Below, piece by piece: positions 8,013 to 18,000 of a stretch of DNA of 64,000 bases. The stretch spans positions 372,001 through 436,000 of the forward strand of contig NZ_BMSV01000002.1 of NCBI RefSeq assembly GCF_014649335.1, written 5' to 3'. A program made the translations under genes and the position numbers. The notes under the pieces were generated by a model. The model saw nothing but the letters and a program-made list of their open reading frames with translations, did not search any database and was not told where the DNA came from. The stretch is from Streptomyces roseolilacinus. GTDB lineage: Bacteria; Actinomycetota; Actinomycetes; Streptomycetales; Streptomycetaceae. Position 1 is the first letter of the stretch, and every line of letters begins with the position of its first letter.

Positions 8013-9182
8013 GTGACACTGGCTGTCGGAGTGGAGGAGGAGTTCCATGTCCTCGAAGTGGAGACCGGAATGCTGGTGCCCCGGGCCGGAGACGTGCTCC
8101 AGGGACTGCCGAAGCGGCGCTTCACCACGGAGCTCCTCCAGTCGATCGTCGAGTCGAACAGCGACGTCCACACCACGATGGACGCGCTCTGGGCCGACCT
8201 GATCCAGTCGAGGGCACGACTCGGCGGCAGCGCCGCGGGCAACGGCCTGGCGGTGGTGGCGGCGGGCACCGTGCCGTTCGCGGGCAGCGGCGCGGGCCGC
8301 GTGACACCGGACCGCCGCTACCGGCAGATGGTGTCGGAGTACCGCCGCATCGCCGACGAGCAGCTCATATGCGGCACCCACGTGCACGTCGACGTCCCCG
8401 ACCGCGACACCGCGGTCCGGATGATGTGCATGATCTCGCCCTGGGCGCCCGTGCTGCTGGCGCTCTCCGCCAGCTCCCCCTTCTGGGCGGGCGCCGACAC
8501 CGGCTACGCGAGCTGGCGCACCATGCTGTGGCAGCGCTGGCCCACCGCCGGCCCCGCGGCCTGCTTCCCCGACGCCGCCGCGTACGACGCCGCGGTCAGC
8601 GACCTGATCGCCTCCGGCGTGGTCACCGACCCGGGGATGATCTACTACGACCTCCGGCCCTCCGACCACCAGCCCACGCTGGAGCTCCGCGTCTGCGACT
8701 CCTCCCCGAGCGCCGAGACGGTCGTCCTCATCGCGGCGGTCTTCCGGGCCCTGGTGATGCGGGCGACCGCGCGCCTCGCCGCCGGCGGGTCACCGCGGTG
8801 CGACGGCCGGCACGAGTGGCTGCGCGCGGCCACCTGGCGGGCGGCGCGCTCGGGCCTGGAGGGCGACCTGATCGACCCGGTGTCCCACCGCCCGGCCCCC
8901 GCGGCCCGCGTCGTACGGACCATGCTGGCGCGCCTGCGCCCGGAGCTGGAGGAGTGCGGGGACTGGGCGACCGTGCGGGACCTGGCGGAGAAGGCGCTCG
9001 CCGACGGCAGCGCCGCGCACCGCCTGCGCCGCACCGCCGCCGGCGAGGACATGCTGGCCTGCGTCGACGAGCTGATCGCCCTGACCCGCGGCCCGGGCGG
9101 CCGGGCCGACCGCGTGCAGACGGCCGTGAGGACCGACCGGCCGGGCCTGCGCCGCGGTCCCGTGGAGCCCATCGGAGGCTGA
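8013..9182 (+). CDS. YbdK-type carboxylate-amine ligase (glutamate-cysteine ligase family 2)
   Basis: This ATP-dependent ligase belongs to the YbdK/GCS2 family, which joins a carboxylate (classically the gamma-carboxyl of Glu) to an amine. The N-terminus VGVEEEFHVLE supplies the acidic metal and substrate ligands, and GTHVHVDVPD near residue 127 is the conserved His-containing strand. Length (about 389 residues) matches the family. Two GTG codons are close together; the one at 8013 is seven bases after TGAGGAG and is preferred over 8007. Downstream lie a micro-ORF, an AsnO-like amidotransferase and an S9 peptidase on the same strand. This suggests a small amide- or peptide-like product rather than glutathione. 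A hairpin at 9192-9212 partly separates it from them. Confidence 0.85.
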   Translation: MTLAVGVEEEFHVLEVETGMLVPRAGDVLQGLPKRRFTTELLQSIVESNSDVHTTMDALWADLIQSRARLGGSAAGNGLAVVAAGTVPFAGSGAGRVTPDRRYRQMVSEYRRIADEQLICGTHVHVDVPDRDTAVRMMCMISPWAPVLLALSASSPFWAGADTGYASWRTMLWQRWPTAGPAACFPDAAAYDAAVSDLIASGVVTDPGMIYYDLRPSDHQPTLELRVCDSSPSAETVVLIAAVFRALVMRATARLAAGGSPRCDGRHEWLRAATWRAARSGLEGDLIDPVSHRPAPAARVVRTMLARLRPELEECGDWATVRDLAEKALADGSAAHRLRRTAAGEDMLACVDELIALTRGPGGRADRVQTAVRTDRPGLRRGPVEPIGG

Positions 9183-9191
9183 CCCGCGGCC

Positions 9192-9212
9192 GCGCACGGC
9201 ACCGCCGTGCGC
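9192..9212 (+). terminator. Hairpin after the ligase gene
   Basis: GCGCACGGC and GCCGTGCGC form a perfect nine-base stem with a three-base loop ten bases after the ligase stop. There is no T tract, so it may attenuate rather than fully stop transcription into the next genes. Confidence 0.5.
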
Positions 9213-9260
9213 CCTGACGCGCCCATTCGGTACGCGACACACACGAGAAGGAGGAGAGAC

Positions 9261-9374
9261 ATGTGCGGTGACACGACACTCACCTGCCACATGGGCGCCC
9301 GGGCCTCACGGCCGCGCGGCGACGAGGAGGACGAGGCGCTCCGAACGGGAGGTGACCCGCGATGTGCGGCCTGA
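9261..9374 (+). CDS. 37-residue micro-ORF overlapping the amidotransferase start
   Basis: An AAGGAGGAGAG ribosome binding site, one of the best in the window, stands just before ATG 9261. The frame encodes 37 residues starting MCGDTTLTCHMGARAS, then an acidic patch (DEEDEA), and ends DPRCAA; Cys residues are at 2, 9 and 35. It runs in a different frame into the amidotransferase gene, whose ATG (9362) lies 13 bases before this stop, so the two are probably translationally coupled. I do not know this peptide. It could be a leader that sets amidotransferase expression, or a substrate of the neighbouring ligase, amidotransferase and peptidase. Signal peptide and membrane segments are absent. Start-site strength and overlap are seen; function is open. 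Confidence 0.55.
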   Translation: MCGDTTLTCHMGARASRPRGDEEDEALRTGGDPRCAA

Positions 9375-11149
9375 GCGGCGAGATACGGTTCGACGGCGGA
9401 CGCCCCGACCTGGACGCGGTACGGCGCATGAACGACCGGCTGGCGCCGCGCGGTCCCGACGGCGAGGGCGTGTGGACACGGGGCCCCGTCGCCCTGGGAC
9501 ACCGCCGACTGAAGATCATCGACCTGTCCGACCGGGGCGCCCAGCCCATGACCGACGGCTCCGACGGCCAGGTGACCGGCGTCTTCAACGGGTGCCTGTA
9601 CAACTACCAGGAGCTGCGGGGGGAACTGCGACGCCTGGGTCACCGCTTCGTGTCCACGTCGGACACGGAGGTGCTGATCAAGGCGTACGTCCAGTGGGGC
9701 ACCGCGTGCGTCGACCGTTTCTACGGGATGTTCGCGTTCGCGCTCCACGACCACCGCACCGGGCAGCTCGTCCTCGGCCGTGACCGGCTCGGGATCAAGC
9801 CCCTGTACCTGGCGGCCGGTCCCGGACGCCTCCGGTTCGCTTCGTCGCTGCCCGCCCTCCTCGCCGCCGGCGAGGTGGACACCTCGATCGACCCGGTCGC
9901 CCTCCACCAGTACCTGAGCTGGCACGCGACCGTCGCCGCGCCCCGCACGATCCTCACCGGCGTGACCAAGCTCCCCCCGGCCACGGTCCGTGTGATCGAG
10001 CCGGACGGCACCCACCGCGACCACCGCTACTGGCAGCCGTCGTACACCCGCCGCCCGGAGCACCAGGGGATGACCACGGACGAGTGGCGCGACGCGGTGC
10101 TGGAGGCGCTGCGCGTCGCCGTGCGGCGCCGCATGGTCGCCGACGTCCCGGTGGGCGTGCTCCTCTCCGGTGGCCTGGACTCCAGCCTGATCGTGGCGCT
10201 CCTCGCCGACGAGGGGCAGCGCGACCTCGCGACGTTCAGCGTGGGCTTCGAGTCCGCCGGCGGCGAGGAGGGCGACGAGTTCCGCTACTCCCGGCTGATG
10301 GCCCGGCAGTTCGCCACCGACCACCACGAGCTGATGGTGCCGTCCACCGAGGTGTCGGACGCGCTGGACTCGGCCGTCGCGGCGATGGCCGAGCCGATGG
10401 TGAGCCACGACGTGATCGCCTTCCACCTGCTGTCGCAGCAGGTCGCCGAACACGTCAAGGTGGTGCAGAGCGGCCAGGGCGCCGACGAGGTCTTCGCCGG
10501 CTACCACTGGTACCCCCGCCTCGCGGTGCCCGAGCGGCAGAAGGCGCCGGAGGCGTACGCGGAGGCGTACTTCGACCGCACGCACGCCGATCTGGCCCGC
10601 ATCGTCCAGCCCCACCTGCTGCCCGGCGAGGACGTGGCGCAGCGGTTCGTGCGCGAGCACATGGCCGCCCCCGGCGCGGAGACCGCCCTCGACGCGGCCC
10701 TGCGGCTGGACACCCACGTCATGCTCGTCGACGACCCCGTCAAGCGCGTCGACAACATGACCATGGACTGGGGCCTGGAGGCCCGGGTGCCGTTCCTCGA
10801 CCACGAACTGGTCGAACTGGCCGCGGCCTGCCCGCCCGAGCTGAAGCTCGCCCACGGCGGCAAGGGCGTGCTCAAGGAGGCCGGCCGCAAGCTGCTGCCC
10901 GCCGAGGTCGTGGACCGGCCCAAGGGGTACTTCCCCGTCCCCGCGATCAAGCACATGGCCGGCCCGGTCCTCGACCGGGTGCGCGACGCGCTGGCCGCCC
11001 CCGAGGCCAAGGCCCGCGGCGTCTTCCGGGAGGAGTACGTGGCGCAACTCCTCGCCGCACCCGAAGAACACCGTACGAGGCGAGGGGCGAACGGACTGTG
11101 GCAGGTAGCGTTGCTGGAGCTGTGGCTGCAGAAGCACGGCATCAACTGA
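9362..11149 (+). CDS. AsnB/AsnO-like glutamine amidotransferase (595 aa)
   Basis: This is a class II amidotransferase with an N-terminal Ntn glutaminase (catalytic Cys2 in MCGLSGEI, RGPDGEG, FNGCLYNY) and a C-terminal synthetase domain. The ATP-pyrophosphatase loop SGGLDSS lies at about residues 268-274. Ammonia from glutamine is channelled to an acyl-adenylate to make an amide. The sequence is closer in my memory to the N-acetylglutaminylglutamine amidotransferase (AsnO) group than to housekeeping AsnB, judged from the MCGLSGEIRFDGG start and overall length. GGGAGGTGA lies six bases before the ATG. Its context with a YbdK ligase and an S9 peptidase supports a dipeptide-amide type of product. 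Simple asparagine synthesis is the alternative. Confidence 0.85.
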   Translation: MCGLSGEIRFDGGRPDLDAVRRMNDRLAPRGPDGEGVWTRGPVALGHRRLKIIDLSDRGAQPMTDGSDGQVTGVFNGCLYNYQELRGELRRLGHRFVSTSDTEVLIKAYVQWGTACVDRFYGMFAFALHDHRTGQLVLGRDRLGIKPLYLAAGPGRLRFASSLPALLAAGEVDTSIDPVALHQYLSWHATVAAPRTILTGVTKLPPATVRVIEPDGTHRDHRYWQPSYTRRPEHQGMTTDEWRDAVLEALRVAVRRRMVADVPVGVLLSGGLDSSLIVALLADEGQRDLATFSVGFESAGGEEGDEFRYSRLMARQFATDHHELMVPSTEVSDALDSAVAAMAEPMVSHDVIAFHLLSQQVAEHVKVVQSGQGADEVFAGYHWYPRLAVPERQKAPEAYAEAYFDRTHADLARIVQPHLLPGEDVAQRFVREHMAAPGAETALDAALRLDTHVMLVDDPVKRVDNMTMDWGLEARVPFLDHELVELAAACPPELKLAHGGKGVLKEAGRKLLPAEVVDRPKGYFPVPAIKHMAGPVLDRVRDALAAPEAKARGVFREEYVAQLLAAPEEHRTRRGANGLWQVALLELWLQKHGIN

Positions 11150-13368
11150 CGGCCCCCCGGGGGGACGGCCGGGAGGCCCCCGTCGCGGCCCCCGCGACCG
11201 TCCCCCTGGCGCCGGCCGAAGGAGCCCGGGACGAACCGGTCCGGCTCACCGCCCACGGCTGCTGGTACCCGTCGGCCGACCCCTACGGGGGGCGGATCGC
11301 CTTCATCTGCGACCGCGGCGGCGTGCCGCAGCTGTGGACGGGACCGCCGGACGGCGGCGAGGCGCACCTCCTCGACGCCGGCCCCGACCCCGTGTCCGAG
11401 GTGTCCTGGTCACCGGACGGCCGGTGGATCGCCTACACCACCCGGCCGGGCGGCGGCGAGCACTCGCGCGTGCTGTGCGTGCGCCCCGACGGCACCGGGC
11501 GCCGCGTCCTCGCGGGCGCGGAGCCCGGCACCTCCGCCTACCTGGGGTGCTGGCTGCACGACGGGTCCGCCGTCGCGGTCACCGTCGCCGCGCCGGCCAC
11601 GGCGGGCCCGGCGGTGGCCGCCCCGGCCACGGCCCCGACCGGGGAGCCGGCCGAGCCGGGGGAGCCGCACGCCGTGGGCCCGCCGACGGGCTGGAGCGAA
11701 CGCGACGGCCACGCCGTCCTGCTGGGCGGCACGCACCGCGGTGACGTCGATCCCGCCTTCCGCGCCCTCGGCACCGCCGTCTTCGACGGGGTGCCGGGCG
11801 CGGGAAGCCCGCACGCCGCACCGCGCGCGCCGTTCCCCGAGGCGCCCACGGTGCGGGCCGGCAACGGACTCGCGGCGTACCTGATCGACCCCGACGGGGT
11901 GGCCGCGCCCGCGCTGGTCGCCGTCGAGCAGACGGCCGCCACGCTCCGCGTCTGCGACGTCAGCCGCGACGGCCGGCTGGCGGTCCTGCGGCGCGGACCC
12001 CGCAACCGGCGGGAGGCCGTCGTGGTCCGCCTGGCGGACCTCGCGGCGGCGGCCGCCGTACCGGTCGCCGACGGCGACCCGTGGATCGGCGCCTTCTCGC
12101 CGGACGCGCGCCGGCTCTGGCTGCGCAGCGACGCCGACCGGGAGTTCGCCGCGCTGCTGGGCGCGGACCTGGCGCCCGACGGGAGCATCACCGGCCTGTC
12201 GGTGGCCGCCGAGCGCGCCGGCGCCGACCTGGAACTCCTCGCGGTGGCCCACGAGGGCCGCGGCGCCTTCCTCGCGTGGAACGACGGAGGGGTGAGCGAC
12301 CTGGAGTTCCGGCCCCTGACGGGCGCCGCCGCCCCGGACGCCGCGGCGCCCGTGACGGAGGCGGCGCGGGACGTACCGCTGCCCCACGAGGTCGCCACCC
12401 GGGTCGCGCCCGCCGGCGCGGGCGGGGCCGCGATCGCCCTGAGCGGTTCGCAGCGGCGCCCCGGGGTGTGGTGGCTGCCGGGCGCCGGGACCCCTTTCAT
12501 GACGCCGTGGTCCTCCCGCGACGAGGACGCGGTGCCGCCCGGCCGCCGCCCCACCCGGCCGGTCCACCACCGGTTCACCGCGCGCGACGGGCTTCCGCTG
12601 AGCGGCTGGTACTACCGCGCGCCGGGCCGGGCACCCCACCGGCCGGCCCCGTGCGTCATCCACCTGCACGGCGGCCCCGAAGAGCAGGAACGCCCGGTGC
12701 TCGACCCGCTGTACCACGAGCTGCTGGGCCGCGGGTTCGACGTCTTCGCCCCGGACGTGCGCGGCTCCTCGGGCCACGGGCGGTCCTTCGTCGACGCCGA
12801 CCTCGGCACGGGCCGGTTCGCCGCGATCGAGGACGTCGCCGACTGCGCCGCGCACGCCGTGCTCGCCGGTCCGGCGGACCCGTCGCGGCTGGCGGTGATG
12901 GGCCGCTCGTACGGCGGTTACCTCGTCATGGCCTCCCTGGTGTGGCACCCGGAGCTGTTCCGCACGGGCGTCGCCGTGTGCGGCATGTCCGACTTCCGGT
13001 CGTTCTTCGCCGGTACGGAGCCCTGGATCGCCGAGTCGGCCGCGCACAAGTACGGCCACCCGGAGCGGGACGGCGACCTGCTGAGGTCGCTGTCGCCGCT
13101 GCACCGGGTGGACGCCCTGCGCGTGCCGGTGCTGGCCGTCCACGGCGAGCACGACACGAACGTGCCGCCCGGCGAGTCGGAGCAGTTCGTCCGGGCGGCC
13201 CGGGACCGGGGCGTCGTCGCCGAACTGCTGACGCTCCGTGACGAGGGGCACGACTTCCAACGGGCCGACAACCGGCGCCTCTTCCGCCGCACCGCGGCCG
13301 ACTGGCTGGAGCGCCACCTCATCGGCGGGGGCGGCGGCACGGCGCCCTTCGGCCACGGCGAGGACTGA
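11122..13368 (+). CDS. S9-family prolyl oligopeptidase-like peptidase (748 aa)
   Basis: An N-terminal beta-propeller (repeats with EVSWSPDGRWIAYTT) is followed by an alpha/beta hydrolase domain. The catalytic residues are Ser596 in GRSYGGY, Asp678 in HGEHDTNVP and His710 in DEGHDF. HLHGGPEEQ provides the oxyanion region. The family cleaves short peptides or acylated amino acids that fit inside the propeller. No signal peptide is visible, so it is cytoplasmic. The only usable start before the propeller is GTG 11122, which overlaps the amidotransferase gene by 28 bases and is weakly placed for a ribosome binding site; translation is probably coupled. The pairing suggests it trims, recycles or degrades the product of the ligase and amidotransferase. 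Confidence 0.85.
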   Translation: MAAEARHQLTAPRGDGREAPVAAPATVPLAPAEGARDEPVRLTAHGCWYPSADPYGGRIAFICDRGGVPQLWTGPPDGGEAHLLDAGPDPVSEVSWSPDGRWIAYTTRPGGGEHSRVLCVRPDGTGRRVLAGAEPGTSAYLGCWLHDGSAVAVTVAAPATAGPAVAAPATAPTGEPAEPGEPHAVGPPTGWSERDGHAVLLGGTHRGDVDPAFRALGTAVFDGVPGAGSPHAAPRAPFPEAPTVRAGNGLAAYLIDPDGVAAPALVAVEQTAATLRVCDVSRDGRLAVLRRGPRNRREAVVVRLADLAAAAAVPVADGDPWIGAFSPDARRLWLRSDADREFAALLGADLAPDGSITGLSVAAERAGADLELLAVAHEGRGAFLAWNDGGVSDLEFRPLTGAAAPDAAAPVTEAARDVPLPHEVATRVAPAGAGGAAIALSGSQRRPGVWWLPGAGTPFMTPWSSRDEDAVPPGRRPTRPVHHRFTARDGLPLSGWYYRAPGRAPHRPAPCVIHLHGGPEEQERPVLDPLYHELLGRGFDVFAPDVRGSSGHGRSFVDADLGTGRFAAIEDVADCAAHAVLAGPADPSRLAVMGRSYGGYLVMASLVWHPELFRTGVAVCGMSDFRSFFAGTEPWIAESAAHKYGHPERDGDLLRSLSPLHRVDALRVPVLAVHGEHDTNVPPGESEQFVRAARDRGVVAELLTLRDEGHDFQRADNRRLFRRTAADWLERHLIGGGGGTAPFGHGED

Positions 13369-13371
13369 CCG

Positions 13372-13413
13372 GTGCGGGGGCCGGCCGGGGCGCGCCCCGG
13401 CCGGCCCCCGCAC
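13372..13413. terminator. 42-bp perfect palindrome, bidirectional terminator
   Basis: Two 21-base arms (GTGCGGGGGCCGG... and its exact complement) meet without a loop between the convergent peptidase and MFS genes, ending four bases before the MFS stop codon. It should act in both directions as a hairpin terminator. Confidence 0.8.
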
Positions 13414-13417
13414 GAGG

Positions 13418-14587
13418 TCACGCGGCGTCGGTCCCGACCGGGCGGGCGGCGCCGGACCGGGCGACCGCCGCGACGGCGAGCGCCGTCGCGGCGAGGGCGG
13501 CGCTGACCCACGCGGCGTCGCGGTGGTCGCCCGTCGTCCCGGTCACGGCGCCGGCGAGCAGCGGGCCGAGGAACGCGCCGGCGTTCAACGCGACCGTGGC
13601 GAACGACCCGCCCATCGAAGGGGCGTCCGACGCGACGTGCATGACCCGGTTGACGAGGGTCGCGCCGACCCCGAAGGACAGCCCGCCCTGGACGACCACC
13701 AGCACGGCGAACAGCGCCGCGGACCGGGCACCGGCCGACGCCAGCGCCGCCCACCCGAGGGGCAGGACGCACAGCGACACGACCACGCCCCGCCGAAGCC
13801 GTCCGTCCCCGGTACGGCCGGCCACCGTCACGCCGGCGAACGCGCCCGCGCCGAACCCGGCGAGCAGCGCGGGGACCGCCCCCTCGGGCAGGCGGGCGAC
13901 GTCCGTGGTGAGGACGGCCAGGTACGCGAACGTCGCGAAGGTCGCCCCGTTGACCGCGGCCGCGAGGACCAGTGCCACCCGCACCGGCCGCGTCCGCAGC
14001 GCCCGCACCTCCCGCCGCACCGAGACGTCCCGCCGGTGGGCGGCGTCGGCGGGGGCCGACCGGAAGACGAACGCCAGCGCGGGCAGGCACAGGACGGCCA
14101 CCGCCCAGAAGGCCGCGCGCCACCCGGACCAGTGCCCGAGCCACGCGCCCGCCGGCACCCCGGCGACGCACGACAGGGTGACCCCGGACAGCAGGACGGC
14201 GGTGGCCCGGGCGCGCTTCGCCGGGGGGACGAGGGAGGCCGCCGCGGACATCGCGACGGCCAGGAAACCGGCGTTGGCGATGGCCGCGACGACACGGGTG
14301 GCGAACAGCACGGCGAAGTCCGCCGTGACCGCGCCTACGGCGTGCACGACGACGAAGGCGGTCAGGAAACCGGCCAGCGCGCGGCGCCGGGGCCACCGCG
14401 CGCTCAGCGCCGCCATCACCGGCGCGCCGGCCATCATCCCGATGGCGTACGCCGAGGTCAGGCTCGCGGCGGCGCCCACCGACACGCGCAGGTCACGAGC
14501 GATGCCCGGCACCAGACCGGACAGCATGAACTCCGAGGTTCCCTGCGCGAAGACGGCAAGGCCGAGGACGTGGACGAAGAGGGGCAC
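13418..14587 (-). CDS. MFS drug efflux transporter, Cmx/CmlR type (389 aa)
   Basis: Twelve hydrophobic segments and the start LAVFAQGTSEFMLSGLVPGIA mark the drug:H+ antiporter-1 group that includes actinomycete chloramphenicol exporters (Cmx, CmlR) and the arabinose-efflux-like proteins. The loop between helices 2 and 3 carries ARWPRRRA, the MFS motif A remnant, and helix 5 carries GVTLSCVAGVPAGAWLG, motif C of exporters. GTG 14587 is the first start in frame and precedes the first helix directly. It is convergent with the peptidase gene. The substrate cannot be read from sequence; chloramphenicol or a self-made compound are possibilities. Confidence 0.85.
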   Translation of the reverse strand: MPLFVHVLGLAVFAQGTSEFMLSGLVPGIARDLRVSVGAAASLTSAYAIGMMAGAPVMAALSARWPRRRALAGFLTAFVVVHAVGAVTADFAVLFATRVVAAIANAGFLAVAMSAAASLVPPAKRARATAVLLSGVTLSCVAGVPAGAWLGHWSGWRAAFWAVAVLCLPALAFVFRSAPADAAHRRDVSVRREVRALRTRPVRVALVLAAAVNGATFATFAYLAVLTTDVARLPEGAVPALLAGFGAGAFAGVTVAGRTGDGRLRRGVVVSLCVLPLGWAALASAGARSAALFAVLVVVQGGLSFGVGATLVNRVMHVASDAPSMGGSFATVALNAGAFLGPLLAGAVTGTTGDHRDAAWVSAALAATALAVAAVARSGAARPVGTDAA

Positions 14588-15001
14588 GAGGCGGACTCCG
14601 GTGATGAGGCGAACGGTCGGGGAATCCGCGCGCCGGCCACGGCCTGCGTCACCCGCGAAGGGGGAGCCCGGACCGGAGCGGACACGCGGAACGCGCGTCC
14701 GGCCGCCGGGAAGCGTGATCGGCCGGGCAGCCGGTCGGGCTGCCGCTCAGTCGACGATCCGCCGCCGGACGACCGGCGGCTCAGCTCTGTCGGACTCGGG
14801 GCTCATCACCCGCCGTACGGTACACGCCGCCCTGCCCGCCTGCCACCGGATCGCGCCGCGCGGGCCGCGGCGCCGGCCCGCCCCGCCCCGCCCGGGAGGA
14901 GCGGAAGCCCCCTGCCGACCCACCATGATCGACTGTGTACGCTCACGTGGCCGAAATTCGGCCTCGGCAACGGGAGTTGCCGGTCGACGAAAGAGCGACA
15001 T
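14588..15001. other. Divergent intergenic region, promoters of MFS and ALF-toxin genes
   Basis: About 410 bases lie between two divergent starts. Open frames cross it on both strands without recognisable protein features. The 3' half (14930-15000) is less GC-rich and probably holds the promoter of the toxin gene. No clear operator was found. Confidence 0.4.
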
Positions 15002-18000
15002 GTGAGACCAGGACTCTTCAATCGGAGCATCACGGGCAGGGCGTCCCGCGGACGCCGGCGCACGCTGGGCGTGGGGCTGCTGTCGGTGGTCCTCACCGCG
15101 GGCCTCCTCGGCCAGGCCCCGGCGGCCCTGGCCGCCGGGACCGCCGAAGCGGGCACCACCGCCGAGACTCCGACGGACAACCCGCTGGACACCCTCGGCG
15201 CGATACCCGACACGGAACGGGGCAAGGTCGTCGAGCGCTGGCGCACCGGCGGCCCCGGTGTGCGGGCCGCCGCCGAGGTGGCCCTCGCGGGAAGCGACGA
15301 GGACGTACGGACGTTCCTGCAGACCGTCGCCCCGGCGGCCGCCGTGGACGACGACCGGGTCGCCGTGGCACGGCACATCACCATCGGCGGACGCGCCCTC
15401 CAGGAAGCCGCGCGCACGGCCCTCGCCGGCACCCCGGCCGACCTGCGCACCTTCCTGGACACCGGTTGGAAGGCGCCGCTGGAGGAGGACATGCGCGTCC
15501 AGACGGCGCGCCTCATGGCCGCGGGCGGACGGGCCGTCAAGACGGCCGGCAACACCGCCCTCAGCGGGACGCCGCAGGACGTCAGCGCGTTCCTCAGCAC
15601 GGGCCAGTACACGGCTCGCGAGGAGGACGAGCGCTTCCAGGTCCTCCAGATCATGAACGCGGGCGGGACCAACGTCCGGGAGGCCGCCGGCGTCGCGCTG
15701 AGCGGCACGCCCGACGACGTCCGCGAGTTCCTGGAGGTCGGCCAGCACGTGGCGCGTGCGCGCGACCAGGAGTACGCCACCGTCGCCCAGCTCGCCGAAC
15801 AGGCCCGCGAGGCCGGGCGGATCGCCGCCGCGGAGACGGAGGCCGCCAAGGACGCCTCCGCGCGCGCCGTCGTCGCCGCCCAGCTCGCCAAGGAGGCCGC
15901 GGAGAAGGCCGCCAAGGAGACGGAGGCCGCGCGGAACGACGCGGTCCACGCCGCCGCCGCGGCGTCCCGCGCCGCGTCGGCCGCGCGCCAGGCCGCCACC
16001 GCCGCGCAGCAGGCCATCAGCGCCGCCCGCGCCGCCAACAACTCGGCCAGCGTCGCGGCCCGCGCCGCCGCCCAGGCCGCCGCGGCCGCCACCGGCGCCG
16101 CCAACGCCGCCGCCCGGGCGCGCGGCGCCGCCGCCGCGGCGGCGACCGACGCGAACAACGCGGACGCCGCCCGCCGGGCCGCCCAGGAGGCCCGCGACGC
16201 GGCGAAGGGCGCCGACATGGCGGCCCAGGCCGCCGACCAGGCCGGAATCGCCGCCGTCGCCGCCGGCAACGCCGCGAGGGCGGCGGTGAGCGCGGGCGCC
16301 AACGCCGACGCGGCCGCCGACGCCGCGACCGCCGCCAGCGGTTACGCCGACCAGGCGGGCGCCCACTCGTCCACCGCCGCGGCCGAGGCCGCCAACGCCC
16401 GCCGCCACGCCGCGGAGGCCACCCGTGCCGCCAACGCGGCCGAGTCGCTCGCCCGCAGGTCGGCGGCGGCCGCCACGGAGGCCCGGGACGCCGCCCGGTC
16501 GGCCGCCGCCCACGCCAGGGCCGCCGCCGCGGCCGCCGACGAGGCGGCCGAGCACGCGGGTGACGCGGCCACCGCGGCCACCCAGGCGACCGCCCACGCC
16601 ACGGCCGCCAAGCAGGCGGCCGACACGGCCACCGCCGCCGTCGCCAAGGCGCGGCAGACGTACGAACTCGCCCGGGAGGTCGAGGCCGAGGGCCTCGCCA
16701 CCCGTACCAACGCCGCCATCGAGCGCGCCCGGGACCTGGCGGCCGAGGAGACGCGCCGCAAGGCCGCCCAGACCCAGCTGAACCAGCGGGTCACCGACCT
16801 CGACGCGGACTTCCGGCGGCTCGCCGCCGAGGCCGCCCAGACCGGCCCGGCCACGCCCGCGCTGGCCGCCGAGGGCCGCGAGACCGCCGTCAAGGCGCTG
16901 CTGCTGCGCGGCCCGTGGGGCCGTACGGCCGCCGAGGTCGCCCTCGCCGGGACCGACCAGGACGTCGTCGCCTACCTGCGCTCCGGCTGGCAGGAGGCCG
17001 CCCGGCAGGACGAGCGCACCCAGGTCGCCCGGCTCGCCCTGGAGTCCCCGTCGGAGAAGCTGCGGACCGCCGCCGCCCAGGCCCTGGAGGGCGACCCCGC
17101 GCAGTACCGCGCGTTCCTGACCACCGGCCAGTTCCAGACCATGGCCGAGGAGCTGCGCGTCCACGTCCTGAGGACCATGAACACCGGCGGGCGGGCCGTA
17201 CAGGAGGCCGGCCAGCAGGTCCTGAACTCCGAATCGATCGACGAGTACCGCGAGTTCATCTCCACCACCCAGTACACCGCCCGCAGCGAGGACGAGCGGG
17301 TCCTCGCCGCGCAGCTGCTGAACACCGGCGGCCCCGAGGTCAAGGCGGTCGCGCGCATCGCCCTGGAGGGCCCCACCTCCGGGCTGCACGCGTTCGTCGA
17401 GGTGGGCCGGTTCAAGGCCCAGCGCATGGACGAGCTGGCCGCCACGCACGTCTCCCGCGTCCAGGGGCTGATCGCCGAGGCCGCCAGGATCGCCGCCACC
17501 GCGCAGCGGAACGCCGCCGAGGCGGGCCGGGTCGCCGCCGTCGCGCGCAAGGCGGCCGCCGAGGCCGCCGCGTACGCCGCGCAGGCGGACGCGTCCGCGA
17601 AGGAGGCCCAGGGGTACGCCGACCAGGCCAAGGCGTCGGCCGACGAGGCCGCCGCGTCCGCCGCCAAGGCCGCCGCGTCCGCCCGGACCGCCCGCGCGGC
17701 GCAGGCCGACGCGGAGGCCGCCGCCAGCCGCGCCATCCGGTCGGCCACCGAGGCGCAGACCTCGGCCGCCCTGGCCCGCGGCTCCGCCAACTCGGCGTGG
17801 GCCGCCGCGGACCGCGCCCGGGTCTCGGCCGTCGAGGCCGGGAAGGACTCGGCGGCGGCTGACAAGGCCATGACCGAGGCGTTCCAGGCCGCCGTCCAGC
17901 TCAAGCTGGAGGAGGAGGCCGAGTGGCGCGCCACCGAGGCCGCCTGGCGCGCCTACCAGGAGCAGCAGGAGGAGCAGCAGAAGGAGGACGACAGCTGGGT

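Noticed and set aside
13238..15001. A plus-strand frame stays open for more than 1.7 kb before the ALF-toxin gene
   Set aside because: It runs antisense through the MFS gene and encodes Arg/Gly-rich sequence with no domain. The signal peptide shows that the toxin gene starts at 15002.
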